This document shows positions 52,989 to 63,856 of a stretch of DNA of 64,000 nucleotides, in pieces. The stretch covers positions 1,612,001 through 1,676,000 of the forward strand of contig JAPDOI010000009.1 of the NCBI GenBank assembly GCA_029168955.1, written 5' to 3'. A program made the position numbers and the translations under genes. Origin of the DNA: Aplectana chamaeleonis. Lineage: Eukaryota; Nematoda; Chromadorea; Rhabditida; Cosmocercidae. Within the stretch, counting starts at the first letter, position 1. Every line of letters starts with the position of its first letter. Below the pieces are notes generated by a model. It was not told the origin of the DNA, did no database searches, and saw nothing but the letters and a program-made list of their open reading frames with translations.

Positions 52989-55900
52989 CTGAAAATAAAC
53001 CATTAATTAATTTCTATGATTTTTGAAGGTTAAGGCGAATGTTTCCCGCCACTTGAATTTGACGATTTTTAAACCCTTCAGCGTTGGTCCTTCGGCCAAG
53101 TGCGATATACCGCTCGAAAGCACAAGTCTTTTTCTATCTAATGATGCTTTCCACTTGGGCTAAAGCCTGCTCATTTCCGAAATATATGCTATAATTCGAT
53201 GGTAATCTTCGGTACTGAGCATTTTCGAGTGCTTCTATTTACTTTGGGATCAGCCACCGAACCTTCCAAACTGACAAGATTTTTCAGCCACCTTAGAACT
53301 AGATGATAGCGTTCGCGGAAAATTTCGACGAAGCATAATTTGATTTTCAGCAGATTTTGGGATTTTGCCACTTTGGTCTTTCTGGCTCATTCGAGAAGTT
53401 TCGGCGTCGAAGCTTCAAAGTTAAGTATAATGGCCAAGTCCCTACCCAATAGCAGTTTTTTTTTCGTCAACTATCCATAGTTTTTTTTCAAAAATCGAAT
53501 TCATTCATTGCAGGACTTTGAGGTACGGTAGCCACCAGGGGCGTCATGCATGAACAGTGTCAGGGAGCCGCTCCGCGTGCCAAGCGCGCAGCGTCGAGCA
53601 ACGGGGCGGCCCCGAAAATCAGGCACATCAATACACGCCACGAAATTCGGGGTCGCCCCGTTGCTCGACGCTGCGCGCATGGCACGCGGAGCGGCTCCCT
53701 GACACCGTTCGCTGCGTTCATGCATGCCGCCCCAGGGAGCGGAATAAAAAGATGAAATTTCGGAAATCGATTTTCGGGTCTCGGAACAAAATTTTTTTTT
53801 CGTGTTTCGGAAATCAGGCGCGAAACGCCTGAAAATGCGCGGAAATGCGGTTTTCGGAACGCGAAACGCGGAAAAATTCAGAGCTCATCTAGTGTTTTCT
53901 TACGTCACCGATGACCCTAAATTTTCGCATTCCGCGGCGTTTTCTGCGGTTTTCGGAATGCGGAACGCGGAATGCCAAAATTGCGCGAAACTGCGGGTTT
54001 CGGAACGCGAAACGCGGAACTCCGCTCATCCCTGGTAGCCACCCAATGACTCTTGTGTCCAAATGGGGCAGACAAATAAAGGCACTGTTCACCATAAAAA
54101 AACCGTACTCTAGGGTTCGAAGTTATTGAGTCGGTAAGTTCACCAAGTAGAGGTTAGTAGATAAAAGTCATCAAATACCTAAAAAAACTGTTTAAAGGCA
54201 CAGAAGACCCCTCCTGCATACCACGTGCCAAATGCGAGATCTCAATTCCTCCAAATAAGCGAGATATAAGCGACCACCACAGGCCCGACCCCCTTCGCTC
54301 ACCACCACAGGCCCGACCTCCTAACAGGCCTTCGAACTCGATAGCGTCTATATGGATAGGTGAATTCCCACGAGTCGCCGTTCTTCAGTCCATTGCCGGA
54401 CTGTCTCCTTATCCTGGCTCGCTCTCGTACCAAGACTGCGAATGAAGAGAAATACAGGCCTGAGACAACTCGTCCACCAATTTTTCACCCTCAAAACATA
54501 GGCATCTTTGTAGAGCCATAACTCTGTTCATAGGGGGTCCTGGACGATTTCAGAAATACCACTGTGATCAGAGTGTGACTCTCTCCAAGATAAGCATGAA
54601 AACTGAAAATTAATTTTTTGGGTGTCCTGTGCCTCTAAAGAAATCTCTGAAAAGTTCAATTGTGATTGTTGCTGTTTCGGAAGATTGCAGACACAGCGTC
54701 AAACCTGACGCCGGAAATTGTTTTCCCGCCTCGAAATTCTTAGGTAACATCGCCTGGATCATAATGAAACTGCGTTCTCTATTGAATGTTGGCGCAAGCT
54801 CGGTGCAGCTACATATGTATGTTATAGCATATGCCACCCAGTTTGCGCCAACCTTCAATAGTGATTGCGACGTATCATTAGGATCCATGCCAATGTTGAG
54901 TGATACTATTTTCTGTTTTATTCTACTGAAAACTTTTAAAATATGATGGGCCAATGCACATGCTGGGATGTCGGAACCTTTTGCGATAAAGAATATTCGA
55001 AAATTCGGCAACTGTTCCTAGAGAGAAACGAACGGTGGTGGACAACTGTTATATGACGAGGGCGGGGTGGCCCAATGGGTACGCAGGCCTACGAGATTTT
55101 CACCCACTTCTCGACCGTTTTTCGTAGCACTTCTGTTCTTACTCTTCGTGTAAGGACCCAAAGCTTACGTTTCAGCAAAAAAAGGGCAACTTTTTCATCG
55201 TGAACACTGCCTACAAGATAAGCCAGTAAACCTCAGACTTCCTACAAGCGGAACCCGAATCCGTGCCCAGCATCCTCAATTACCCCTACATAGAAAAGTT
55301 AACCAAAATCCGACAAAAAAATTTCAAAACACTCTAAAAAGTCCCTGATGCGGTACCCATACCTTGCCGCGAGGCTTTGAGAAACGCCTACAACGTTTTC
55401 CTACAGAATGCTTTTAGGCAGCTACGAAGAGCGTACTCGAATTCTACGTCTTAAATGGTTCTAGAAATATACATTTCATCCAGAACGGCCAGGTTGACTG
55501 AAAGTAGTTCCCTTGCGTGTATCGATTATATGTATTATCTTGGGTTGCAAACAATCGCCCATTTGGACAGAGGAGTCAGTGGATCGCTACAGTAACCCAC
55601 AGTCTTCTACCCAGTTTCGATTTGAAATTTTATGCGCTCCTTAGATGCCACTTTCGGTGCTGATCTCGAATCTGTCATTCATTTGAGGGATAGACCATTT
55701 TGAAGAGAGTTATTAAACAACGACCCAAGCGGCCCTCTAGCGCGCCCAATGGCTAAAAGGTACGAACGGTATTGTAGTAGCACTCTCCCACCAAATTTAT
55801 CACATAATTGCGCCCAAATTGTAGTCTACCACTGACTATTGTCTTTTAACAATGACAAAGTTCCATTCAGTAAACTTCTCCTAATCAACTCACATCGCGG

Positions 55901-58900
55901 AAGCCTTCTTAATTTGTTCGGAAATCATGGCCAATTGAGCATCAATCGGCTCCTGATACATCTCGTAAATCTTCGGCACTGAGAACGCGCCCAGAACAGC
56001 TGAAAATTCAAATAATTCATGGAGGAGAGGGAAACTCGAGAAAATTCAATCTAAAACTTCAACTCACCCAAAACTACCAGGACGAATCCAGAGAACCAGC
56101 ATCCAATGTACGTCAAAGCCCACAGAATCAAGCCAAACTAAAAAAAATGTTATGAGTAGTCAGTTTTCGTAGAGTAATACAAACAATTTTTAAAGAAAAG
56201 GTGTTTTTGCGCACTAAATCAAATACAAGAACTGCCACAGTAATCGCAGGATATCCTATCCGGCAGTATCGCGGGAATTTCGCGGCTCAATCACGGAAAC
56301 AAACTTGATCTGCTTCACTTCAGCTGGTTGGCAGGCAAAAATTAATCGATAACGCGTGCGAAATTTCCAACCAGGCGTAATCCAGGCTATTTCGCGGGAA
56401 TATCAGGGAACGAACCTTGACGCTGTCAACAATATTCTCGACGAAGACAAGCCTCTTGAGTTGGTTGACAAGGAGGGTGGCATGTTCGGCGAGCACATCA
56501 ACCTGAGCGCGAATTCGCTCCTGTGGCAACTGCAGATCCTTGGTGAGATACTCCCTGAATAATTGCACTTTAACATCAATAGATCGATACTAAGAAAATC
56601 AATAGCTATAAACTCACTGGAACGGATTCTCGCCTCCGGTCTTCCTCATATGCGACTCGATCGTCTTGTAGACGCGGAAACCTACTGTACCAGCTAACAC
56701 GGCAAGGCCAGAATAGGCCAGCACGGAAATGATTGGGTATCTGAAAAATCGATAATCGATTACGCGGCAAGAGCATGCATTAATTCGCTAAATCTAAGCC
56801 AATATAAAAAGAGAAACCTGAGCTTTTTGTGCATTATTAGAAAAAAAAACGGTAGGATACGCTAGGTGTAGGACAATGGTTCGACCGTAATGTCTGTCCG
56901 AATGAGAAAGACCGCGAATGCGGTCGGCGTGCGTAACGACCCGCCGTAGAGAACACATTTCCGGACGAGCCTTCCCACGACAGCAAACGCCTGACACCGT
57001 CGCGATGGTCTTTCGACACGCACGCCGACCGCGTGGGCGGACAGTCTAATTCAGACGAGCTCTAACTTCCCCCAGCTGTTCTTTGAAGCGATGAGCACGA
57101 TACCTGTAATCGTTTACAAGCTAACGAGGACTGAATTTAGGTTCCGATCACTATAAGGTCACAGCAATTCTTCAAAAGCCGGGAAACCCGAAAAACCCTA
57201 CCAGATATCACCACTTCAATGTTTGGAACACCAGATACCATAGGAAGTCGGGGAAAAGAAAATTAAAAATATATAATCTTGGTAACTATTTCAATTTTTT
57301 TCTAGATTTTGAAGCGTTTTCCGGTAATTGATACGAAACAGCTCAGCATTTTTTGGATATATTTGCACTTCGCGAAAATTCATTCCAAATAAAAAAATAC
57401 CTGAAATGAAATTTATTCATACATTAAGATCCGGACCTGGAAATTCAAAAAAAAATCCCAATCATTCAGAATCAGTTAATTTTTAAAAGGCGTAATTAAA
57501 AACGTCATATAATCTGAAATTTTAAAAAGAGGGGTCTATTCAAGAAATCTCGGATTCATCAAGACAAGAAATTCGAAAAAAAACCTAGCCATTCAAACTT
57601 TGACGCTGTAAACCTGACCCATATCGACCCTTGGGGGTCGTTCACACTTCCGCTGCCGAGCGGCGCGGCGAAGTGCATTTCTATGATATTGATCACGCGG
57701 CGCGGCACAATCGATATTATGCAAGTGCATTTCGCCGCGCCGGCGGCAGAAGTATAAACGACCCCTGCCTAAGGCAGAAGTATAATATAACGACCCCCGT
57801 CATAGTCGGTGGATCTACTGAGTCCCACCGGGTCGATACGCACCGAATTCGTGGGGGACGGGTGCAAAAAAAGATCAACCCACTGAGTCCGACTGCGACC
57901 ATCTGGTGTCCACCGCAATCCCCCAGTCGATACCGATGGTTGTCATGCGTACAAGGGCGGGGCCAATGCACCGACTGAGTCCCACTGAGTCCCACCGAAA
58001 TCATCCTCACCCCAGCCGGTCGATATAGGAGTTTCTCACGTGATTTGGGTGCATTTTTTTCGGCCGACTGCGATCTGCCGAGTCCCGCCGTGTCCCGACT
58101 CTCGTCATCTGCGCTCTGCCCCGCCTACTGCTGCCGCTGATTATGGATTGCGTGTTTCGCAGAGGAACTGGGTGGCGCTGGGGGCAACCGGACTCAGTCG
58201 GTTGCAGACGGTCGAGGACGGTTTTTCCGCCCCGGACTCAGTCAGACTCAGCAGGTTTTTCGACGAAGTCTGACGGGGGCCTTAGGCTTCCTACCAGGGT
58301 GGAGCAGACCCTTGTCCCGGAACTTGACGGAGCTACGCCGCCTCCCCCCAGTGACAGAAATTTCAGAAAAAAATGTAAATGTTTCACGTCCCTTCATAGG
58401 CAAAAAAAAAAAATTTCGACAATTTTCAAACCAAAAATTAGAAAAAAAAATTCGCCGAAGTTTATGCATAACGTTCTGGTTCTCCAACAGAATTGTAAAA
58501 CTTCGGGTCGAAATTCTGTCACTCCCCCCCCCCCCCGCGGATTTCCAAATTTCCAGAAATTTTCACGTTCCCATCGTTGTCTTGTAGGGCAATAACCACT
58601 TGACTTTGCTTCCCACCATTAGAGAAGCTGTGAAATGCTTCGCACTCACGCTAGAATCCATAGAAATTCCAATGTTCCTCACGCGAAAAAAAATCTTACT
58701 GGCCTAAATCGAGAGAAAAAGCAGCCAATGAGAGGATAGTAACCAGTCGGTCGATGCATACAGGCTCCTGAGCGGCACTATCGCTGGTCTGCCGGGGCAG
58801 GATCGCGAACCTAACATGGCAAATCGTCAGAAAATGCTGGACTTGGCTGATCAGGGTCAAGCGTGGCAGTGTAATTTCTCAACGGGTGGTCGGTGGTCGT

Positions 58901-59607
58901 AGAAATTTTGTCCCAAAAACGAAAATATGGAGAAGGGATCGTGAAAAGCTCCGAAATTTTTCGTCACAAAGAGGAGGGGATCGTAGCTCTTGTGAAGACA
59001 TAAATAACGTCCCTCTCGACCCTGTGGCTGACAAGGTTTTCGGAGACGATTTGCCATAAGAGCTCCGCGATGGTGCCGCGACGGCTCCACGACGGTGCGA
59101 CTCAGGCGCCAGTAGGCACCGATAGGGCACTATGGTGGTGATTTCTCTCAGGGGTAAGGCCCCAAAATTTGCATTAACTCCGAAAAATTCTTCAAAAAAA
59201 ACCCCAATAGAAGGGGGATATGATCACACCTAAAACCAAAAATTTACATTCCATGTAATTAAATAGGAGGTAGAGGTGATAAAAGCATATACACACTAAT
59301 ATAAACAGCAGTAAAAACAAAATTATCATTTTTAAAAATGTTTTCAAGCCACACTCACTTGCCAAGAATGAAAACTGCCAACAGGATCAATGATAGAGCA
59401 ACAGCACTCTTCTTAGGGTCGCGCCAGTACAACAACTCCAGGACTGAAAACAAGAAAATTAAACTGAAAAATCTAGCAATTAACACTCAGAAAAAATCAA
59501 AACCCTACTTTACCCTATACCAAACCCCCCTAAACTCACTTCCCCTACCCATACAAAAACTCGGTCAGCTCACTCTGTCTCTGATTCTCAACCAATCGCG
59601 CCGACAT
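52925..59607 (-). CDS. ret-1: Reticulon (RTN/RHD family), 7-exon gene
   Basis: Reticulons are ER membrane proteins whose hairpins bend membrane into tubules. Joining the exons gives a predicted ~206-residue protein, the length of short RTN isoforms. Residues 13-23 carry the YWRDPKK motif that opens the reticulon homology domain. Residues ~24-62 form the first hydrophobic hairpin, with a lysine at 40. A ~65-residue loop follows and ends NIVDSVK. Residues ~128-161 form the second hairpin, then FSVPKIYEMYQEPID, matching the conserved FSVPxIYE segment. The C-terminus ends KKDQ, a KKXX-type ER retrieval signal. Every exon junction keeps phase (1,2,2,0,1,2) and introns end TTTCAG or similar. Introns of 2.6 and 2.9 kb are filled with transposon-like repeats; the others are 63-278 bp. 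The first exon is the weak point, and reticulon genes often have alternative 5' exons, so longer isoforms may start elsewhere. Confidence 0.93.
53040..53222 (+). mobile_element. Dispersed repeat B, uninterrupted copy
   Basis: Starts GTTTCCCGCCACTTGAATTT and matches the two halves at 36131-36258 and 36903-36970. It lies in the last intron of ret-1. Confidence 0.78.
53249..53497 (+). mobile_element. Fold-back element C, single arm
   Basis: Matches the left arm of 38756-39318 (GAGTGCTTCTATTTACTT, CTAGATGATAGCG, GAAGCTTCAAAGTTAAGTAT) but lacks the second arm. It lies in a ret-1 intron directly after repeat B; the same order (B, then unrelated DNA, then C) occurs in the 36-39 kb region. Confidence 0.85.
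53536..54034. mobile_element. Non-autonomous hAT-like element with 8-bp TSD
   Basis: It begins CAGGGGCGTC and ends CATCCCTG (inverted CAGGG), the form typical of hAT tips. GTAGCCAC is duplicated immediately outside both ends (53528-53535 and 54035-54042). Inside are a hairpin with ~80-bp arms (about 53540-53735; AGGGAGCCGCTCCGCGTGCC against its complement) and repeats of TTCGGAACGCGAAACGCGGA (near 53854 and 53999). No transposase. Located in the last intron of ret-1. Confidence 0.88.
54081..55211. mobile_element. TIR element, GGCASTGTYCAC family, with nested element
   Basis: The left tip GGCACTGTTCACCAT and right tip ATCGTGAACACTGCC are inverted. The interior includes the nested family D copy (54195-54634). 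The tips resemble those at 35421-35856 and 60207-60530. A 105/133-codon ORF pair near 54610-55011 has no recognisable similarity. In a ret-1 intron. Confidence 0.65.
54195..54634. mobile_element. Short-TIR element family D, copy 2 (440 bp)
   Basis: AGGCACAGAAGACC ... TCCTGTGCCT, with flanks TTAA / CTAA. The internal sequence matches 51648-52133, including AATTCCTCCAAATAAGCGAG and a duplicated CACCACAGGCCCGACC. Confidence 0.8.
55225..55515 (-). mobile_element. TNA-flanked fold-back family, single-arm fragment
   Basis: Corresponds to the right arm of 39565-40486: AATTACCCCTACAT, GTACCCATACCTTGCCGCG, TAGGCAGCTACGAAG, TTAAATGGTTCTAGAAA, ending TAGTTCCCTTG. The left arm is absent. Confidence 0.75.
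55894..55999 (-). CDS. ret-1: ret-1 exon 6
   Basis: 106 bp. Encodes VLGAFSVPKIYEMYQEPIDA and an amphipathic tail (QLAMISEQIKKASA). Acceptor TTTTCAG, donor GTGAGT. Confidence 0.95.
56068..56137 (-). CDS. ret-1: ret-1 exon 5
   Basis: 70 bp. Encodes FGLILWALTYIGCWFSGF and the start of the second hydrophobic hairpin. Donor GTGAGT; the acceptor is a T-rich stretch ending TTTTTTTAG. Confidence 0.94.
56416..56554 (-). CDS. ret-1: ret-1 exon 4
   Basis: 139 bp, acceptor TATTCAG, donor GTTCGT. Encodes the inter-hairpin loop EYLTKDLQLPQERIR ... RLVFVENIVDSVK, matching the conserved LRRLFLVDDLVDSLK-type region of reticulons. Confidence 0.94.
56618..56740 (-). CDS. ret-1: ret-1 exon 3
   Basis: 123 bp, acceptor TTTTTCAG, donor GTGAGT. 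Encodes YPIISVLAYSGLAVLAG... (second half of hairpin 1) and the beginning of the loop, ending GGENPF. The preceding intron is 2.6 kb. Confidence 0.94.
57634..57765. mobile_element. Palindromic MITE, 132 bp
   Basis: GGGGTCGTTCACACTTCCGC and its near-complement (GCAGAAGTATAAACGACCCC) form ~45-bp arms with GGCGCGGCGAA blocks. In the long second intron of ret-1. A related partial sequence lies at about 32797-32900. Confidence 0.83.
57793..58280. repeat. GACTGAGTCC-rich repeat with inverted ends
   Basis: Multiple CTGAGTCC(C)ACCG words (57818-58000) and their complements (GGACTCAGTC, 58188-58250). The outer ends CCCCCGTCA and TGACGGGGG are inverted. Probably another fold-back element. In a ret-1 intron. 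Confidence 0.65.
58283..59340. other. ret-1 intron 2, remaining sequence
   Basis: No gene. A/T-rich runs, a poly-C run near 58525, and GC-rich CGGCACTATCG / GGTGCCGCGACGGC words near 58774 and 59070 that resemble sequence near 62715-62930. Confidence 0.55.
59359..59443 (-). CDS. ret-1: ret-1 exon 2
   Basis: 85 bp between a TTTTCAG acceptor and a GTGAGT donor. Encodes LELLYWRDPKKSAVALS..., the start of the reticulon homology domain and the first half of hairpin 1. Confidence 0.93.
59574..59607 (-). CDS. ret-1: ret-1 exon 1 (proposed)
   Basis: ATG at 59605-59607 starts MSARLVENQRQ and breaks in phase 1 before a GTGAGC donor, which fits the phase of exon 2 (joining codon Ile). Chosen because it is the only nearby ATG I found with a donor in the right phase. 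The 130-bp intron is plausible. The coding frame also stays open past the donor to a stop, so this start is tentative. Confidence 0.45.
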
Positions 59608-60206
59608 TAGCACCACACAGGGGGGAACAGCGGGAGATGAAATAATATTATTATTGAATATTTGAAAATAGAACACCACTACTGCCAACCACCACCACCA
59701 CTGTTGATCGGACGGCAAGCACTACGGAATAACACACAAATAGATCTGGCGAGCAGATTTCACAGCGGCGAATCTATCGATTCCATGAGACACATTTACT
59801 GAAAACTTTCACAGATGTCGCCAGTCATTGCCGCCTCCCACAGCTGCAATCCGCCATTTCACACCGATATTCAGATCAGTAAAAAATATTATCTTTGTCG
59901 GACAGAGATGTACACAATTGAAGAAATATTCACCACTCTCGAGTTTAAACCCCGAGGAAACGATTTCACCAGGCTTCGGCAGAAAGACGTAAGCCCTACA
60001 TACATAGTTAAACTCTGTCGGACTCGAACTTTCGACTCCAGGCTCGGAAAATTAAAGTTCCGAACTACACCGAATTGAGCACGGTCAAGCGGTTACTGTC
60101 CAGCGAGACAGCGAGAAAACATAAAAATTCTCCTAAAATTAGAGATTTTAGGGTGTACTTGGAAATTTCGGGCTAAAAATGAAGATTTTAGGTGGCGGCT
60201 TTAAAG

Positions 60207-60530
60207 GCAGTGTCCATGATAGAATTCGTCTTCGTTTTTTTTTTGCCGAAAAACGGATGACAAAGGTCTCATTGGAACGATAGGGTCGAACGAACAAACG
60301 AAAACGAGCCCGAAAGAGCCCATCTTGGCTCCGAAATCTACTCGCGCTAGTCCTTTCCTCGCGTGTATAAAATACGTATCGATTGATTAGAAAGGACCAG
60401 CGCAAGCGGATCTCAAAGCCGATAGTGGCTCTTTTGAGCACGTTTTTGTTCGTTCTTTCGAACTAATCGCTCCAAAGAGACGCAGGCCTTTCGACTTCCA
60501 AATAAACACAAAATTTATTGTGGACACTGC
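60207..60530. mobile_element. TIR element, GGCAGTGTCCAY family, copy (324 bp)
   Basis: GCAGTGTCCATGATAGAATT and AATTTATTGTGGACACTGC are inverted tips. The ~140-bp arms share CGAACAAACGAAAACGAGC against its near-complement and GACCAGCGCAAGCGG-type words. Same family as 35421-35856. No coding capacity. Confidence 0.83.
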
Positions 60531-60575
60531 ATTTAATAGACCTAGAATTACGTTAAAAAATTCCGTTATTTCTAG

Positions 60576-60579
<4 letters not shown>

Positions 60580-60655
<76 letters not shown>
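60580..60655. repeat. (TA)n tract
   Basis: About 76 bp of uninterrupted TA. Confidence 0.98.
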
Positions 60656-60656
<1 letters not shown>

Positions 60657-60694
60657 CGATATTCAAATACTCGTCAGCAAAAAAAAATCGGTAC

Positions 60695-61018
60695 CAAGCC
60701 TGTGCGTTATAACGTTAACATGTGAACGCAATGAACGGTTAACACGATTTCCTTTCGAAAATTAACGATTAACGCTTAACGAAAAAGTCCTAAAATCACG
60801 CTAATTTAACTCGCTAATTGTAGTGGGATTATTGCCCTGATTGATATGGGACCTCTAATGATTTATTAATCTTTGCTGTGGTCAGGTAATGTTTTTTTTC
60901 TCAAATTTTTTCAACGAAATGAAAAAATATGTTAACGCATTAACGGATTAACGCGTTTTTTATCTAAAAATAACGACTAACGCTTAACAAAATTATTTTC
61001 CAGCAACGCACACCCCTG
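60695..61018. mobile_element. Non-autonomous hAT-like element with 8-bp TSD (324 bp)
   Basis: The ends CAAGCCTGTGCGTT and AACGCACACCCCTG are inverted (CAGGGGTGTGCGTT read inward from the right). ATCGGTAC is duplicated at 60687-60694 and 61019-61026. The subterminal parts are rich in TTAACG / ATTAACG words on both sides. No transposase. Confidence 0.86.
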
Positions 61019-61504
61019 ATCGGTACAATTTGAATGACGCGACAAATTTACAAAGAAACTAATGATTTTTCGAATAATTACTCCGAAATTCATCAAAACC
61101 GAATAGCGAACAGTGTTTAAAAGGCATCCATTTACTCAAAAATTTTGTTCCTTCGGAAACTTCAAAAACACCAACCATATTTGAAAATTCATCTGATCCA
61201 GATTTTTGAACCAAGCTGTTAACCAACAAAAAAAAACGTTCGACAACTGGCGCCGAACGCTTACGTCCAGAGGGAAGTGATAATGTCAATCAATAATGTG
61301 GACGAAAACACGTTTTATACGGTTGCATGGCTCAATCTTGCTCTCAAGCGGGTAAGTCTTTGACGGCACGGAACTGCTCCTTGCGCCCGAAAATTGCACT
61401 TTGCGATCACAAAGAAATGAAAAATCTTTCGAGCACCTCTTCAAAAGCGAATTTTCGAATTTATTTTTTGTCAGAAACAAATTCATCAAGATTGAGAACA
61501 GGTA

Positions 61505-61746
61505 TTGTGCTTCTCTCGGTCAAATTCCGGTCCGCAATTGCGTCTCGACACGCTTTGCGGCCGCACACTCCCGAGTGTTGACTCTAGGTGCCTTTTAGAA
61601 ACTAGAAACTAAGAAAAATTGAAAACTGTAAAAAAACCCCCTTCGAGTCGGCTTTGGCACTGGAAACTCGACCGACTCGGGCGCGTGCGGCAGCAAAGCG
61701 TGTCGTGACGCAATTTCGGACCGGAATTTTGCCCAGATAAGCAAAG
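61505..61746. mobile_element. MITE family E, copy 2
   Basis: TTGTGCTTCTCTCGG... GATAAGCAAAG, flanked by TA. Same CCGGTCCGCAATTGCGTCTC arm as copy 1. Shorter arms and loop. Confidence 0.88.
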
Positions 61747-61749
61747 TAT

Positions 61750-62080
61750 ATGATAATGGTTGATCCTGCTCTGAAGTTTATTTTATTGAAACCTTTCAAA
61801 TAAGCCGAAATATAAAATTTTTGATTAATCGATTTTCAGATAATTCGAATAGCAAGCTTTTTCGGATGACCGACTTCTCGCTTTACGCTTAAACCACGAT
61901 TTTCGAATAATCGACTTTTTCGAATGAGTCGAGAACCACCACTCCTTATATGATCAACTTTTCGATTTATTTTTGAAATTAAAATTTTCCCGAATAATGG
62001 ACCAAATCGATTCAATCAAAATCAACTTTTTTTCCGAGCGGATGGATGATTTGTACATTTTCATCGGCCTAATTATAATA
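61750..62080. other. Spacer, nothing recognised
   Basis: AT-rich with repeated CGATTTTC / TCGAATAATCGA words; no supported gene. Confidence 0.55.
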
Positions 62081-62084
62081 TCAA

Positions 62085-62282
62085 TTAAAGAATCGCTTCG
62101 AAATGTGATGTCAATTTTCTTTTCATGAAGACTCGCAGTCGACTTTTCATCGCCTCAACTGTTGCATTTCCTCCCACTACAACCACAGCGTGAAAATCCA
62201 AATGAATCTCCCACATATCCCCCAAAACCTCGCAGCACCTTGACCCAAATCTGCACCCATTTGTAACCCCATGAAAAACCAT
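62085..62282 (-). CDS. Hypothetical 65-codon ORF (weak)
   Basis: An open frame with mixed, protein-like composition (CCEVLGDMWEIHLDFHAVVV and FMKRKLTSHFEAIL). A GGGTGCAG inside it could be a splice acceptor, in which case this would be a last exon. I recognise no family, and no upstream exon is convincing. Chance ORF is the main alternative. Confidence 0.2.
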   Translation of the reverse strand: MVFHGVTNGCRFGSRCCEVLGDMWEIHLDFHAVVVVGGNATVEAMKSRLRVFMKRKLTSHFEAIL

Positions 62283-62289
62283 AGCGCGT

Positions 62290-63570
62290 TGTTTCTTTTT
62301 TCTAGCACGACGTTAGCGCAAAGTTTTTACCCTGCAGCCGGCCGTGACCAGCTATTTGTCCAGCGTCAAAGGTCACCTTGAAGGTTAAACCTCGATACCA
62401 CAGCGGCCCGGCTAACGATTGACCGCCGCATCTATTGATAGCATCATTACGGTGAGGCCCTAATGGGAAAATGAGATAATGGCGAAGGTTACCCTGTCGT
62501 CCTCCATAACTCCTGCAGGTATCGGCCCATTTGCCGACATTTTTGATGAAAAAAGTATGAAAAAAGTATTTCCTTGAAATTTGAAAAACCACTCAAAAAT
62601 GACATTCCTGTACGTGGGAATGAGAGTCCTTTGGTCTTTTCCGGATCAACTCTGAGGAACCTTGCCCCAAAATTGCCGAGGAAACACCGCGACCCTCCAC
62701 TGTGCCGCAATAGCTCAGCGATAGTACCGCATCGGCTCCGCATTCATTACCGTGGATAAAGAATTCTGTTGCAGGGTGGTGAGCCTCGACAGCGCCGCGA
62801 TAGTACCGCGCCCTTTCCTGACGAATCGCGGAGCCTCAACACAGCCTAGAGAAGCCGCTGCGGCATCGGCTCTGTTGATTCGCTATAGTGCCGTTAAGGG
62901 TGCCGATATGAACCGAAGCGGCACTATCCCGGCACTGACGCGGAGATTTCTACCAGAGAAAAGTTATAATTTAGTGACTTTCTGAGGATTCTTCCTGATC
63001 GATTAGTTCGACCATGTTAGAGGTATCAGGAACATTACAATTATTTCAGAATCTGAATTATTTCAGAAGTATAACTGAAACCCATTTCCACTGAAAACAG
63101 TGAACACCCCCATATGCAAGTATATTCGCATTCCCAACCAGGATCCTAAAGAGGATCTTTGTAGTTTTATTTGGCAATTATAGTGCACACGACTGACAGG
63201 AAATTGACACTTCTGGCAGGCAGCTGTCTTTTAGTTGCTCTTTATATTGACAGCACGAACTTCAGACCTTTGATAGCTGAGTGCTGCACCCTAATCCATC
63301 GTATCGCTAGTACAATTTTCTTTATGAGCTTTGCGCGCCCCAAAATTTGCACCCTCATTTTCATGATCTTAAATATCATATTTACTTCTGCAAACGACAA
63401 AAACAGCGAAAAAGCACTAGAAAATACTAAATGGGACCCTCTTCGGTAGTATTCTAAATGAGTTTTAGAAAAATGAATATTCGAGAAAAAAAAATTTCGA
63501 AATTTAATCAAAATTGGGACAGTGCGCACTATACTTAAGCAGATTGATTTTTTTCGAATGATCAAGTTCT
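62290..63570. other. Intergenic, no supported gene
   Basis: Contains GC-rich CGGCACTATC / TAGTACCGC words near 62720-62930 related to sequence in ret-1 intron 2. Otherwise AT-rich with short unsupported ORFs. Confidence 0.55.
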
Positions 63571-63577
63571 CGACGTA

Positions 63578-63856
63578 CTGTGCTTCTCTAAGCCATATTC
63601 CGGTAAGCAATTGCGTCTCGACATGCTTAACGGCCGCTTGCGCTCGAGTCAGCCTAGTTTCCAGCGCCAAAGCCTACTCGATATGGCTTTTTTGTAAACT
63701 TCTATTCAATTTTGTTTAGTTTCGAGTTTCTAAAGCCCACCTAGAGTCAACAGATCGGCGGCTGCGGCGCTGGAAACTCTTCCGCCTCGAAAGCGCGCGG
63801 CCGCAAAGCGTGTCGAGACGCAATTGCGGACCGGAATTTGGCCCAGATAAGCACAG
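63578..63856. mobile_element. MITE family E, copy 3
   Basis: CTGTGCTTCTCTAAGCC ... GGCCCAGATAAGCACAG, flanked by TA. ~279 bp, same arms (GCAATTGCGTCTCGACA, GCGGCCGC) as copy 1. Confidence 0.9.

Noticed and set aside
55060..55140. tRNA-like A-box (GTGGCCCAATGGG) suggesting a tRNA or SINE
   Set aside because: No convincing B-box, anticodon stem or acceptor pairing could be drawn; it lies inside a TIR element.
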